The notes under the pieces were generated by a model. The model saw only the letters and a program-made list of their open reading frames with translations. It was not told the origin of the DNA and made no database searches. The position numbers were made by a program, and so were the translations under genes. A DNA stretch of 64,000 bases. Origin: Excoecaria cochinchinensis. Taxonomy: Eukaryota > Streptophyta > Magnoliopsida > Malpighiales > Euphorbiaceae. Location: NCBI GenBank assembly GCA_947683425.1, contig CANTUQ010000031.1:6211001-6275000 (forward strand), in the 5' to 3' direction. Below are positions 1 to 8,689 of the stretch, one piece after another. Positions within the stretch are counted from its first letter, which is position 1. Each line of letters opens with the position of its first letter.

Positions 1-1291
1 CAGAGGATCTAAATATCGCTATCGCGGGCTCGCGATAAATCGCGTGCTCGCGACAGCACAGGCCAGCATTGCGCTCTGTCGCGATCATGACACCGTCGCG
101 CTTGCGACAGAGAGCACCCAACAACTTTTACTATCGCGAGCTCGCAACAGCACAGTCCAAGATCACCGGTCTCTGTCGTGCTCGCGACAGAGTCGGGATT
201 TCCAAAATCTGCAGAATTTTGCAAATTTTTTCCTCTCCCAAAATTCACACACAACCTCACAAATCACATCCAATGGCCTCTTACCTCAAATCCAGCCACC
301 CATAATATAACATTTATCAACAAGTAATTTAACACCAAACATCAATTCAAACTCACAAATTATCAATACTCATAAATTTGCGGTATAACCACATCAATCC
401 TCACAATCACTACAATAATCCCATGCTCATGCAAAATTACCTTACCCAAACAAAAAGCCATAACATGCATGCCATATCAAGAGCATATCACAACCCAATT
501 TCCAGAAATCACCAAGAACACATACATAAACATATTTACATACAAAAACAAGAAATTTCCCAAACCTTGAAATCCTTTGCTCCTAATGCTTAAATCCACT
601 AGATCCCGCCTTCTCTTTACCCTTTGGTTCACGAGGAGGCTCAACTAAGCATCAAACCAATAAAGAACACAAACTCAAAACCCTAACTTCAAACCCAAAA
701 CCAGAAAAATACAAGGAAGAAGAAGAAGAAGATGAAGAAGAGGAAGAAGAAGATGGAAAATGCAGAAAACTTACTAATTAGATGCAAGGTGTGATCAATT
801 CCCACTACCAAGAGCTTGAATCCTAGCTAGGGCAACTAAAGAGTGAAGAAGAGGAAGAAGAGCAGTAGAGGGAGGAGAAGAATGGGAAAAGGGAATAGAG
901 AATCTGATTTCCTAACTTCCTTTCCTCCTTTTACTTACCCTTACCCAACCCTAGACACATGGCATCTCTCTAGTGGTGGAAATCAACCGCTCACACACTA
1001 AAATCATGCATCACATGCACCCAAAACTCTCCTAACTAATAACACCCAACAAGTGTGTGAGCACACACATACACAAGCATAACCCCAAAACACACTCTAC
1101 AAACATATGAGTAAACACACCCAAGTGCAACCCAACTAATTCACACCCTAACACCACACATGCACCCACATGCTAACAAAACTCTTAAAACATGCATTTC
1201 TACCCAAAATGCCCTTTACACGTGTCAAAATTCACACAATGCACATGCACAAACATGGCTTATACTACTAGGGGGCAAACGGGGTGTGACA
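1..1291 (-). repeat. 3' LTR of H (partial)
   Basis: Ends at TGTGACA (1285-1291), which on the minus strand is a TGTCACACCC LTR start. The outer part lies beyond the window. It holds Cg-rich palindromic segments at 1-205 (TCGCGA-type motifs), a GAA-rich tract at about 718-760 and a long AC-rich stretch at 1000-1260. The same order is seen in H's 5' LTR. Open frames inside it (for example 44-310) follow the palindromes and look non-coding. Confidence 0.9.
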
Positions 1292-1304
1292 ACTCTCCCT
1301 ACTA
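1292..1304 (-). other. Polypurine tract of H
   Basis: Directly inside the 3' LTR the minus strand reads AGTAGGGAGAGT, a purine run abutting the TGTCACACC LTR start. This is where plus-strand DNA synthesis is primed. C has the equivalent AGGAGGGAAGAGT at 48406-48421. Confidence 0.8.
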
Positions 1305-1307
1305 ACA

Positions 1308-1329
1308 AGAATTTCGTCCTCGAAATTCT
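1308..1329 (-). other. Perfect hairpin at the end of H pol
   Basis: AGAATTTCG, loop TCCT, CGAAATTCT: nine paired bases. It overlaps the last pol codons, which read NFEDEIL on the minus strand, and lies 4 bp from the polypurine tract. C keeps the same hairpin (48423-48442) although nearly all of its pol is gone. Confidence 0.75.
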
Positions 1330-1798
1330 CACCTGATCTGAACAAATGCGGATACTGAGCTCTCATCGACTCTTCTGGCTCACAAGTCGCTTGCTGAACC
1401 CCATGGTGATTCCATAACACTTTAACTAGCAAAATCTGCTTGCTTCTCAGCTGTCTCACTTCCCAGGCTAGAATAGCTCTTGGCTCTTCATCATATGAAA
1501 AATCAGGCTGAACTTGCACCTCTTGCACTGACAAAATATGCGACGGATCCGACCTATACCGACGAAGCATCGAAACATGAAACACATCATGTAACTTCGA
1601 TAACTCCATTGGCAAAGCCAATCTATAAGCCACCGGACCAACTCTAGCAAAAACCTCATACGGACCAATGAAGTGAGGACTAAGCTTTCCCTTTTTTCCA
1701 AACCGAAGCACTTTCCTCCAAGGCGACACCTTAAGGAAGACTTTGTCCCCAACTTCAAACCGCACATCTTTCCTCTTAAGGTTTGCATATGATTTTTG

Positions 1799-2320
1799 TC
1801 AATCCTTAGCTGCCTTCAAATTCCGTTGCACAACTCTGATCTTTTCCTCTGTATCCCTAACCAATTTTGGCCCAATCACAGATCGCTCGGACAACTCGGT
1901 CCAACAAATCAGACTCCTACACTGCCGACCATACAAAGCCTCATACGATGCCATACTAAAACTCGATTGATAACTGTTATTATTGGCAAACTCCATAAGC
2001 GACACATATCTGTCCCAACTACCCGGAAAGTCCAAGACACAAGCTCTCAGCATATCCTCCAGAATCTGTATGACTCGTTCGGACTGACCATCTGTCTGAG
2101 GATGGAATGCTGTACTGAAGTTCAACTTGGTACCCAAAGCTCTTTGCAACTCTTTCCAAAACTTAGATGTGAACCTTGGGTCCCAATCTGAAACTATGGA
2201 CAACGGCACTCCATGCAACCAAACTATCTCATCCACATAGATACTGGCCAACCTATCCATCGAATAATCCACTCTTACTGGCAAGAAATGAGCTCACTTC
2301 GTAAGCCGATCGACTATCAC
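1799..2320 (-). pseudogene. H integrase catalytic core, C-terminal half
   Basis: Same frame as its neighbours. It shows the second and third acidic positions of the DDE core (VSDWDPRF, then FHPQTDGQSERVIQILEDML). It is bounded by in-frame stops: TGA 1799-1801, TGA 2294-2296 and TAG 2321-2323. No frameshift is needed to follow the protein across these stops, so the break is by nonsense mutation only. Confidence 0.9.
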
Positions 2321-3553
2321 CTATACTGAGTCATGCTTCTTCTGAGTCGAAGGCAACCCGAAAACAAAATCCATGGCGATGTCATCCCATTTCCATTCGG
2401 GAACGGATATAGGCGTGAGCAATCCCGAAGGGACTTGGTGCTCAGCCTTTACCTGCTGACATGTCAGGCACTTGGACACAAAATCCACTATGTCTCTCTT
2501 CATACCGGACCACCAATAGAATTGTTTCACATCCCGATACATCTTTTCACTTCCAGGATGCATAGTGAAAGCTGTACTATGCGCCTCACTCAACAGCTGT
2601 CTTCTTAATTCCTCATCTCCCGGAACACACAAACGGTTTTTAAACAGAAGAACCCCATCCTGGACTGAGAACTCTGACTGCTTGCCCAAACTAACTTCTT
2701 GCACAATCCTCTGAAGCCTCTCATCATTCCTCTGAGCATCAACAATCCTCTGTCTCAAGGTAGGCTTCACTCTCAACTGAGCCATCAAAGCTCCATCTGA
2801 ACCAAACCTCCATCTAAACTTCCTCAGAAACAAAGCAAAAACCGACTTTCGACTCAAAGAATCTGCGACTACATTGGCCTTACCCAGATGGTAATCCACA
2901 ATGCAGTCATAATCCTTAAACAACTCAAGCCAACGATGCTGTCTCATATTCAACTCCTCCTGCGTGAGGAGATACTTCAAACTCTTGTGATCCGTAAATA
3001 TCCTACATCTCTCCCCATACAGATAATGGCGCCAAATCTTCAAAGCAAAAATCACAGCCGCTAACTCTAAATCATGCATCGAATAATTCCTCTCATGCGG
3101 TTTAAACTGTCGAGAAGCATAAGCCACTACCTTACCTTTTTGCATCAATACACACCCAAGACGAACACCCAAAGCATCACTATACATAACAAACTCTTTA
3201 CCCGAGATGGGTTGAGTCAGTATAGGAGCTTCAACTAGCAACTTCTTCAACTGCTCAAAACAAGTCTGACATCTATCTGACCACTCAAACTTAACTCCTT
3301 TCCTCAACAACCTGGTCATCGGAGCGGCAATCACTAAGAAACCCTTAACAAACCGACGGTAATAACCCGCCAAACTGAGGAAACTCTGCACCTCCTGAAC
3401 GTTCCTAGGCGCTTTCCAATCCACTATTGCCTCAATCTTGGCTGGATCCACTTGGATACCCTTAGCTGAAACTATATGACCCAAAAATGACACTTCCCGA
3501 AGCAAAAAATCACACTTGCTAAGGTTAGCAAACAGTCGATGCTCTCTCAAAAC
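2321..3553 (-). pseudogene. H RT thumb, RNase H and integrase N-terminus
   Basis: An open stretch of 409 residues on the minus strand. In order: RT thumb (SFLGHIVSAKGIQVDP, SFLSLAGYYRRFVKGF), the RT-linked RNase H (VMYSDALGVRLGCVLMQ, YSMHDLELAAVIFALK, FTDHKSLKYL), then the integrase zinc-binding HHCC region (histidines in TAFTMHPGSEKM, cysteines in CLTCQQ) and the first acidic residue of the catalytic core (DDIAMDFVFGLP). It is flanked by stop codons at 3554-3556 (TAA) and 2321-2323 (TAG). Confidence 0.92.
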
Positions 3554-4369
3554 TTACAAAACTAACCGAAGATGCTCCTTATGCTCGGTCTCATCCTTGG
3601 AATACACCAAGATATCATCTATAAACACCACCACAAACCGGTCTAAGTATGGCCTAAACACTCTATTCATCAAATCCATGAATGCCGCTGAAGCATTAGT
3701 CAAACCAAACGGCATCACAAGGAACTCATAGTGGCCATACCGAGTCCGAAATGCAGTCTTAACCACATCCTCATCCTTAACCCGAAGCTGATAATACCCC
3801 GACCGAAGATCTATCTTGGAAAACACACCTGCACCCCGAAGCTGATCAAACAAATCCTCGACTCTAGGCAACGAATACTTATTCTTCACAGTAACCTTAT
3901 TGATCTGCCTGTAGTTGATACACATCCTCAAGGATCCATCCTTTTTCTTAATAAATAAAATCGGAGCTCCCCATGGAGATATACTGGGTCGAATAAACCC
4001 CTTATCCAATAGCTCTTGTAGTTGAGTTTTAAGTTCCCTCAACTCTACAGGAGCCATCCGATAAGGTGCTTTCGATACAGGTGCGGTACCCGGCATAATC
4101 TCTATGGACAACTCAACTTCTCTCTCCAGAGGCAACCCAGGCAAATCACTCGGGAAAACATCACTAAACTCCCGTACCACAGGGATATCCTCAATCCTAA
4201 CTTGATCCCTCTTGGAATCCAAAACCACAGCTAGGAAGGCCTCATAACCCTTCCTAATAAACCTCTTGGCTTGCATCGCTGAGATCACATTATTCACAGA
4301 ACTAGCACCCAAACCTCTTACAAACACTGGAAATCTGTTCCTATCCCGGAGCACAAAGGTCTTCCTATG
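3554..4369 (-). pseudogene. H reverse transcriptase fingers and palm
   Basis: Minus-strand frame with the standard Ty3/gypsy RT blocks: MAPVELRELKTQLQELLDKG, WGAPILFIKKKDGSLRMCIN-YRQ, FSKIDLRSGYYQLRV, EFLVMPFGLTNASAAFMDLMN and the active site VVFIDDILVYS. All catalytic residues are present. It is disabled by TAA at 3554-3556 and by a TGA at 4370-4372 upstream, both in the same frame as the rest of pol. Confidence 0.93.
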
Positions 4370-4372
4370 TCA

Positions 4373-5042
4373 ATCAACCACGGCCCGATGCTTACCCAAC
4401 CAGTCCATACCCAAAATCAGATCAAACTCTTTGAAAGGCAACTCTATCAAGTTCACAGGAAACTCAACTCCTTCAACCAATAGGGGACAACTCCTATAAA
4501 CTCAACTCACAGTGACACTATGCTCTAATGGATTGGTCACACATATCTCATAGTCTAACTGATCTACCACATGCAACTTACCAATAATCTTATCTGTGCA
4601 CAAATATAAGTGTGTGGAACCAGGGTCTATTAGAGCATACAATTTAGTGTCATGTAGTAGGAACTTACCAGCAATCACATCAGGGGCATCCTGCTCCTCT
4701 CTAGCTCTCACAGCATAAGCTCTGGCTACGACTGGTGGAGGAAACTCAACTGTCTCCGAAATGGCTCCATCTCTAGGTCGACCGCCTCGACCTCTACCTC
4801 GGCCCCTACGACGAGCAGCCTGCGTAGCATTAGATCCAACTCCACTAGCCCCTCTCTGTGGACCTGAATCATCACTTATTTGTGGACAACTTGCTAGATG
4901 ATGCTCGGTGCTCCCACATCTAAAACACCCACCAGTGAGCCACCTACACTCACCCCGGTGAGCCTTACCGCAGTGCGAACAAATGGGCATAGGCTCAGAC
5001 CTACCACCCCTGCCAGAACCAGACTCAACTGCTGAACCCTGC
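4373..5042 (-). pseudogene. H Gag zinc knuckle and protease
   Basis: From 5042 downward the minus strand reads a Ser/Gly/Arg-rich Gag tail, then CSHCGKAHRGEC and the zinc knuckle CFRCGSTEHHLASC (C-X2-C-X4-H-X4-C), an Arg/Gly-rich linker and a protease with the D-P-G variant of the active-site triad (ALIDPGSTHLYLC). A TGA at 4502-4504 interrupts protease; beyond it the same frame continues with a conserved ILGMDWLG block. The Gag reading stops at 5042, where the A1 LTR begins. Confidence 0.9.
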
Positions 5043-7359
5043 TGTAGACACCGGGTCCCGAGTAGCCTTGATCAGGATTACCCGATGATGAAATTTAGCT
5101 ATGCCGGCTTATAGGCAAAAAGATTGAAGCTCAGAAGTGATTTTCCTTGTCTTTTTGATGAGTAAAGGATGTATTTTAAAATATTTTAAAAATATTTTTT
5201 AAAATTATTTTGGAGGAGAAAAAGTGTGTTTTAGATTGGTGGTATTTTATTAAAAAAAAAAAAGGTGAAAAATGATGGAAAAATGTTGAAAATAAAATAG
5301 GGGAAAATAATCGCGACGAAAAGGCGACGGCCAAGGGTCGTCGCAAATTTCTGTGCGCTCCGCGCGTCCGACGCCCTTGGCGTCGGTCGCTCCGCGCGAG
5401 CGACGCGCAGGGCGTCGCTCGCCCCGCGCACGTCGTGCGCGGAAACTCCGGGCAAATCGCGCGAAAACGTGCGCGACGCGCACGATTGACGCCCCTGACG
5501 CCGATTTCTCGCCCCACTTCGCCCATTTCGCCCATTTTTCGACCCAAACACGATTTTTAGCGGTTTTTGGACGGTTTTGGGTGGTTTTTGGGTAGTTTTT
5601 GAGGGTTAAAACACTAGAAAAAATGCAGAAAGGGGGAAGGACGAAAGGAGAACATTTTGTTAGAAAAAAACTGAATTTTGGAGCTTTGAGTTGAGAGAAA
5701 AAAATCCATCTTACACACTTGTTTCCAAGAGCTTTTCTTCAAGTTTTCAAGCTATTTTCTAAGGATTTTCACAAGAGAAGACAAGCAATTCAACACTTCT
5801 ATCTTCAATTCTTCAAAACTGAATTTGAGGGTAATTATTCTTGGCTTTACTCATTAATTCTCTTGTTAATTTCATTTATTTTTGCTTCCAATTAACATAT
5901 CAAACATGTAAATTCTCTTAGTCTCCATATTCTTCTTCTTATTTTTTTTATCTTCAATTATTCATATAACAAATAAGCTTTTTAAATTCTATTACCTTTT
6001 TTTCATGTCAAATTATTCTTTGTTCATGTAATTATGCATGTTTTAGGTTGTAAATACCTTTAATTTCTTAATGCTATATCATGTGTATTATTACGCTTTC
6101 TTTTGCATGTATGAGTGTTATAGTCATTATTTTATGCTAGTTATGCATGTCAAGTGGAATTATTCTCATGTTACACATTTATTCATGTCTTAACTATAAT
6201 AAAATTGATTGTCACTAATCTTTCATGTATGTTAATAACTATTATTAATAAGTTGCATATGCCATGATACTTCATCACCTTATGCATGTTAAATTGCATC
6301 TTAATCACTTTATGCATGTTAAATTGCATCATAATTATTTTTTATGCATGTTAAATTGCATCATAATTATTTTTTATGCATGTTATAGTATCTTATGCAT
6401 GTTATATGGTCATTGTACATATTACCTTTTATGTTGTATTATTTCGTTGGCCTAATCACTAACATGAATTTCTTTTTGATTTTTGGTTGCAAATCATTGT
6501 TTTATTCTCATTTGAGAATCCATGCACATGAAGGAGGAGTTGCGGGGTTTGGTATTTCCTTTATACATTTTTAATTCTCATTTCGTTTATATTTTTAATT
6601 TCCTTGTATATATTCATTGAATAAAATGTTTTCCTATGCGCATCTAAATAAAGATCATAAAAATATTTCTTACTAAATTAATTTAGATTTTTCATAGTAA
6701 AATGGGACCAATGTCCTAATTTTCATCCCAAATAAAATCATCACATCCAGAACATTTTCTTTAATTGTGCATGCGGGGACCAAAGTCCTCATAATTAATA
6801 AATTCCCCGGTTTTATGCATGTTTGCACTTTTAAAAGGGAGTTGTATTCCGCTCCTTGTATTATTGTAATTCATTGCTTTACTTGCTAATTTATGGTTTT
6901 CCTAACATGAATAAATGCGCCTTAAATTAATTGCATTGTGTGGAGAGAGAGCGAATTAATGACAATTAAAATTCAATCATAAATTAATCGAGGTAGAAAT
7001 AGATGAGAAATCCCGGACCCAGCTCTGGTCTTTGGGCTCGAGAGGTTAGAGGTTATCCTCCAAAATACTTCTTGGGTCACGAGACTTTAGCGCTAATCCT
7101 AGGCTCCTTAGGGCGAGAGGTTTACCTTCCAAGACCCCTCTGGTTTGCCAAAAATGGATACAACGCGCAGTCTTAGGCTCTCCGAGGCGAGAGTAACTTT
7201 CCCAATGTTCTATTGGGTGGCAACTCCATGAAACCTCCCTGTTGCCCAACATAGACGCACTTGCTATTTATTGCAAGCTATCAACGGACCCACAAATGCC
7301 CCGATCGCCCTCAAGCGGGCGGTCCCATGGGCGGCCGCGGGGACCCGGCGCGCGTCACA
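5043..7359 (+). repeat. A1 5' LTR
   Basis: Starts TGTAGACACCGG and ends GCGTCACA, 2317 bp. It contains a 200-bp GC block (about 5310-5520) in otherwise AT-rich DNA, with the perfect inverted repeat CCGACGCC-CTT-GGCGTCGG at 5368-5386. It also has a pair of GGAC-CAAN-GTCC hairpins (6705-6716 and 6777-6788), short ATGCATGTTAAATTGCAT repeats at 6285-6375, and tandem U5 modules at about 7025-7235. The only frames across it are short. Confidence 0.95.
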
Positions 7360-7360
7360 G

Positions 7361-7379
7361 TGGCGACTCCACTGGGGAC
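7361..7379 (+). other. A1 primer binding site (tRNA-Arg type)
   Basis: TGGCGACTCCACTGGGGAC begins one base after the LTR. It starts with the TGG that pairs with a tRNA CCA end and is complementary to the 3' end I recall for plant tRNA-Arg(ACG), which ends ...CCAGTGGAGTCG. The same 19 bases occur in A2 at 24925-24943, and a mutated form in D. Confidence 0.85.
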
Positions 7380-8299
7380 GATATGGTTCGAGATTTCAAT
7401 TTGAAAATACCTCGTTTAACATTTACGGTTAAAATTTAATTCATAAATTCGTTTTATCTCAAAATTGCATATCATCTCATTAGAGCTTTAGATTAAGTTA
7501 GTTTGGTCCCTTCTCAAGCCCCGGTGTGTTCCCGAAGCACGACCTCATTTTCACTCAATTTGGGGAAGTGTTAAGGATAATCACCAGCCCAAGCCACGTA
7601 CCTTAATGGTATATCAAAATGACGACCCGACCGGTCGCTATGCTTGTGATGAGCTAGACCCGTCGGCAGGGATCATGCTTGGGTAGCCTTAAAGTAACAT
7701 CTCCCTTGTCCAAAGCTCATGTAATGGCAATAGATACTTCCACTAGGTGAAATGTACCGTAATACTATTCTTGCTATATGGGCCATCATATATTAAACGA
7801 AATCAATTTAATTAAATGGTCTTCATCAAAGGCTTTCATACCCTGGTGGGCCCATCTTAGTTAAGTTAAATTGTTTAAATACATAATTGCCAAACACCCA
7901 TACGTATGTACATTAGATAGGAGCTGTTATGCTGCCGATTTTTCACCGTGCACCATACGTGTCCATCGGGTTCCACGTTAATCCATGGATTAAGCCCACC
8001 TAGGAAAGAGACCGCATTACCACGTGTGTGGGAGATACAAGGTTGGAAAGATCTATCTGCTTGCATGTGTTTGTCTATGTTGCATCGGCACGAGCATACA
8101 TTGCATTTTAATCATGCATCATCTTAACAATTTTTGCATTTCAGCCATCATAGATTCTCCTGGGTGGTCTAGAGGTCCCGACGGACGGTTAAGAAGGACG
8201 CCGCTTTTGGGGTTAACTGAGTTAGTGTCAGATCAGAGTTCAGAGTCAGTCTTAGAAGGAAGTGTGGGGTTTTCTTCTGAATCATCAACAGAAGTAAGT
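7380..8299 (+). other. A1 5' leader, conserved with A2 and D
   Basis: Non-coding leader between primer site and gag. Several blocks are strongly conserved in A2 (24944-25855) and in D (59804-60804, minus): the GCCCCGGTG...GGGGAAGTGTTAAGG block near 7520-7575, the GAGCTAGACCCGTCGGCAGG block near 7650, and the GGATTAAGCCCACCTAGG block near 7990. It ends in TTTTTGCATTTCAG at 8144, which looks like an intron acceptor. A packaging or translation role is inference. Confidence 0.7.
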
Positions 8300-8686
8300 A
8301 TGGCTAATCCATCAAATGAGTCTGATGCAACCCGGGCAATAATCACCGAGGAGGTAGGAAAGAGAATGGAGGAATTTGAAGCCCGAATGATTGCAATGAT
8401 GGGCAATCTTGCCACCACCATAGCTGGGCAACAAGCTACTGCTGCCCCTATCCGAGTACCAGCTGAACAAGAGGTTGTAAGAGAAGAACGTCCTGTTGCA
8501 ATTAACCAACCAGTGGTTGACCCACCTGTTGTTGAGCAAAGAGTGCCTGCACCTATTGAGCGCAGAGAGGGCCCCAGGTCTGAAGCTGAATTTGGGGAAG
8601 ATGAGCTAGAGGAGCATAAAGTAGCTAAAGAGAAGTCGCCAAAACTAGATGAGGCAATGTGGAGGAAAATGGAAGAAAGATTTTAG
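8300..8686 (+). pseudogene. A1 gag N-terminus, ended by an in-frame TAG
   Basis: I place the start at ATG 8300 (MANPSNESDATRA) because the homologous ATG of A2 (25856) occupies the same place; the frame is open further up to 8024, but that part reads across conserved leader sequence. It encodes an acidic, likely helical N-terminal Gag segment (EEVGKRMEEFEARMIAMMGN). TAG at 8684-8686 stops it. The following frame at 8690 is in the same phase and continues Gag, and A2 is open at the matching position. This is therefore a point-mutated gag; read-through of the TAG is an alternative. Confidence 0.8.
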
Positions 8687-8689
8687 GCC

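Larger units (their letters stand above)
1268..1798 (-). pseudogene. H integrase C-terminus with chromodomain
   Basis: Last part of the pol frame. It contains an integrase C-terminal GPY/F-like segment (KLSPHFIGPYEV, VAYRLALP, LHDVFHVSMLRRY) followed by a chromodomain-like block (EEPRAILAWEVRQLRSK, VKVLWNHHGVQQATCEPEE, YPHLF). Chromodomains in this position are thought to steer integration to particular chromatin. One aromatic site is altered: CEPEE stands where the family usually has WE. The frame runs through the polypurine tract and stops inside the LTR. A TGA at 1799-1801 cuts it from the rest of integrase. Confidence 0.9.

Noticed and set aside
718..760. GAA-rich tract as an independent microsatellite locus
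   Set aside because: The same tract recurs at the same place in the other H LTR and, in related form, in B and C, so it belongs to the LTR.
5176..5595. Arg/Ala-rich open frames in the GC block of A1 LTRs (both strands; repeated at 16631-17059)
   Set aside because: They overlap each other in several frames, come from CpG composition and differ between the LTR copies. The same holds for A2 (22438-22707, 30582-31004) and D (39620-39805, 63099-63380).
6264..6455. Small frame of repeated HVKLH-type residues (also 17467-17658)
   Set aside because: Produced by ATGCATGTTAAATTGCAT short repeats in the A1 LTR; no sign of translation.
7361..7379. tRNA-like sequence
   Set aside because: It is only a primer binding site complementary to a tRNA 3' end; no cloverleaf is present.
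8024..8299. Upstream extension of A1 gag, MCGRYKVGKIYLL
   Set aside because: It lies in conserved non-coding leader and the ATG at 8300 matches the A2 gag start. Same decision for 25589-25855.
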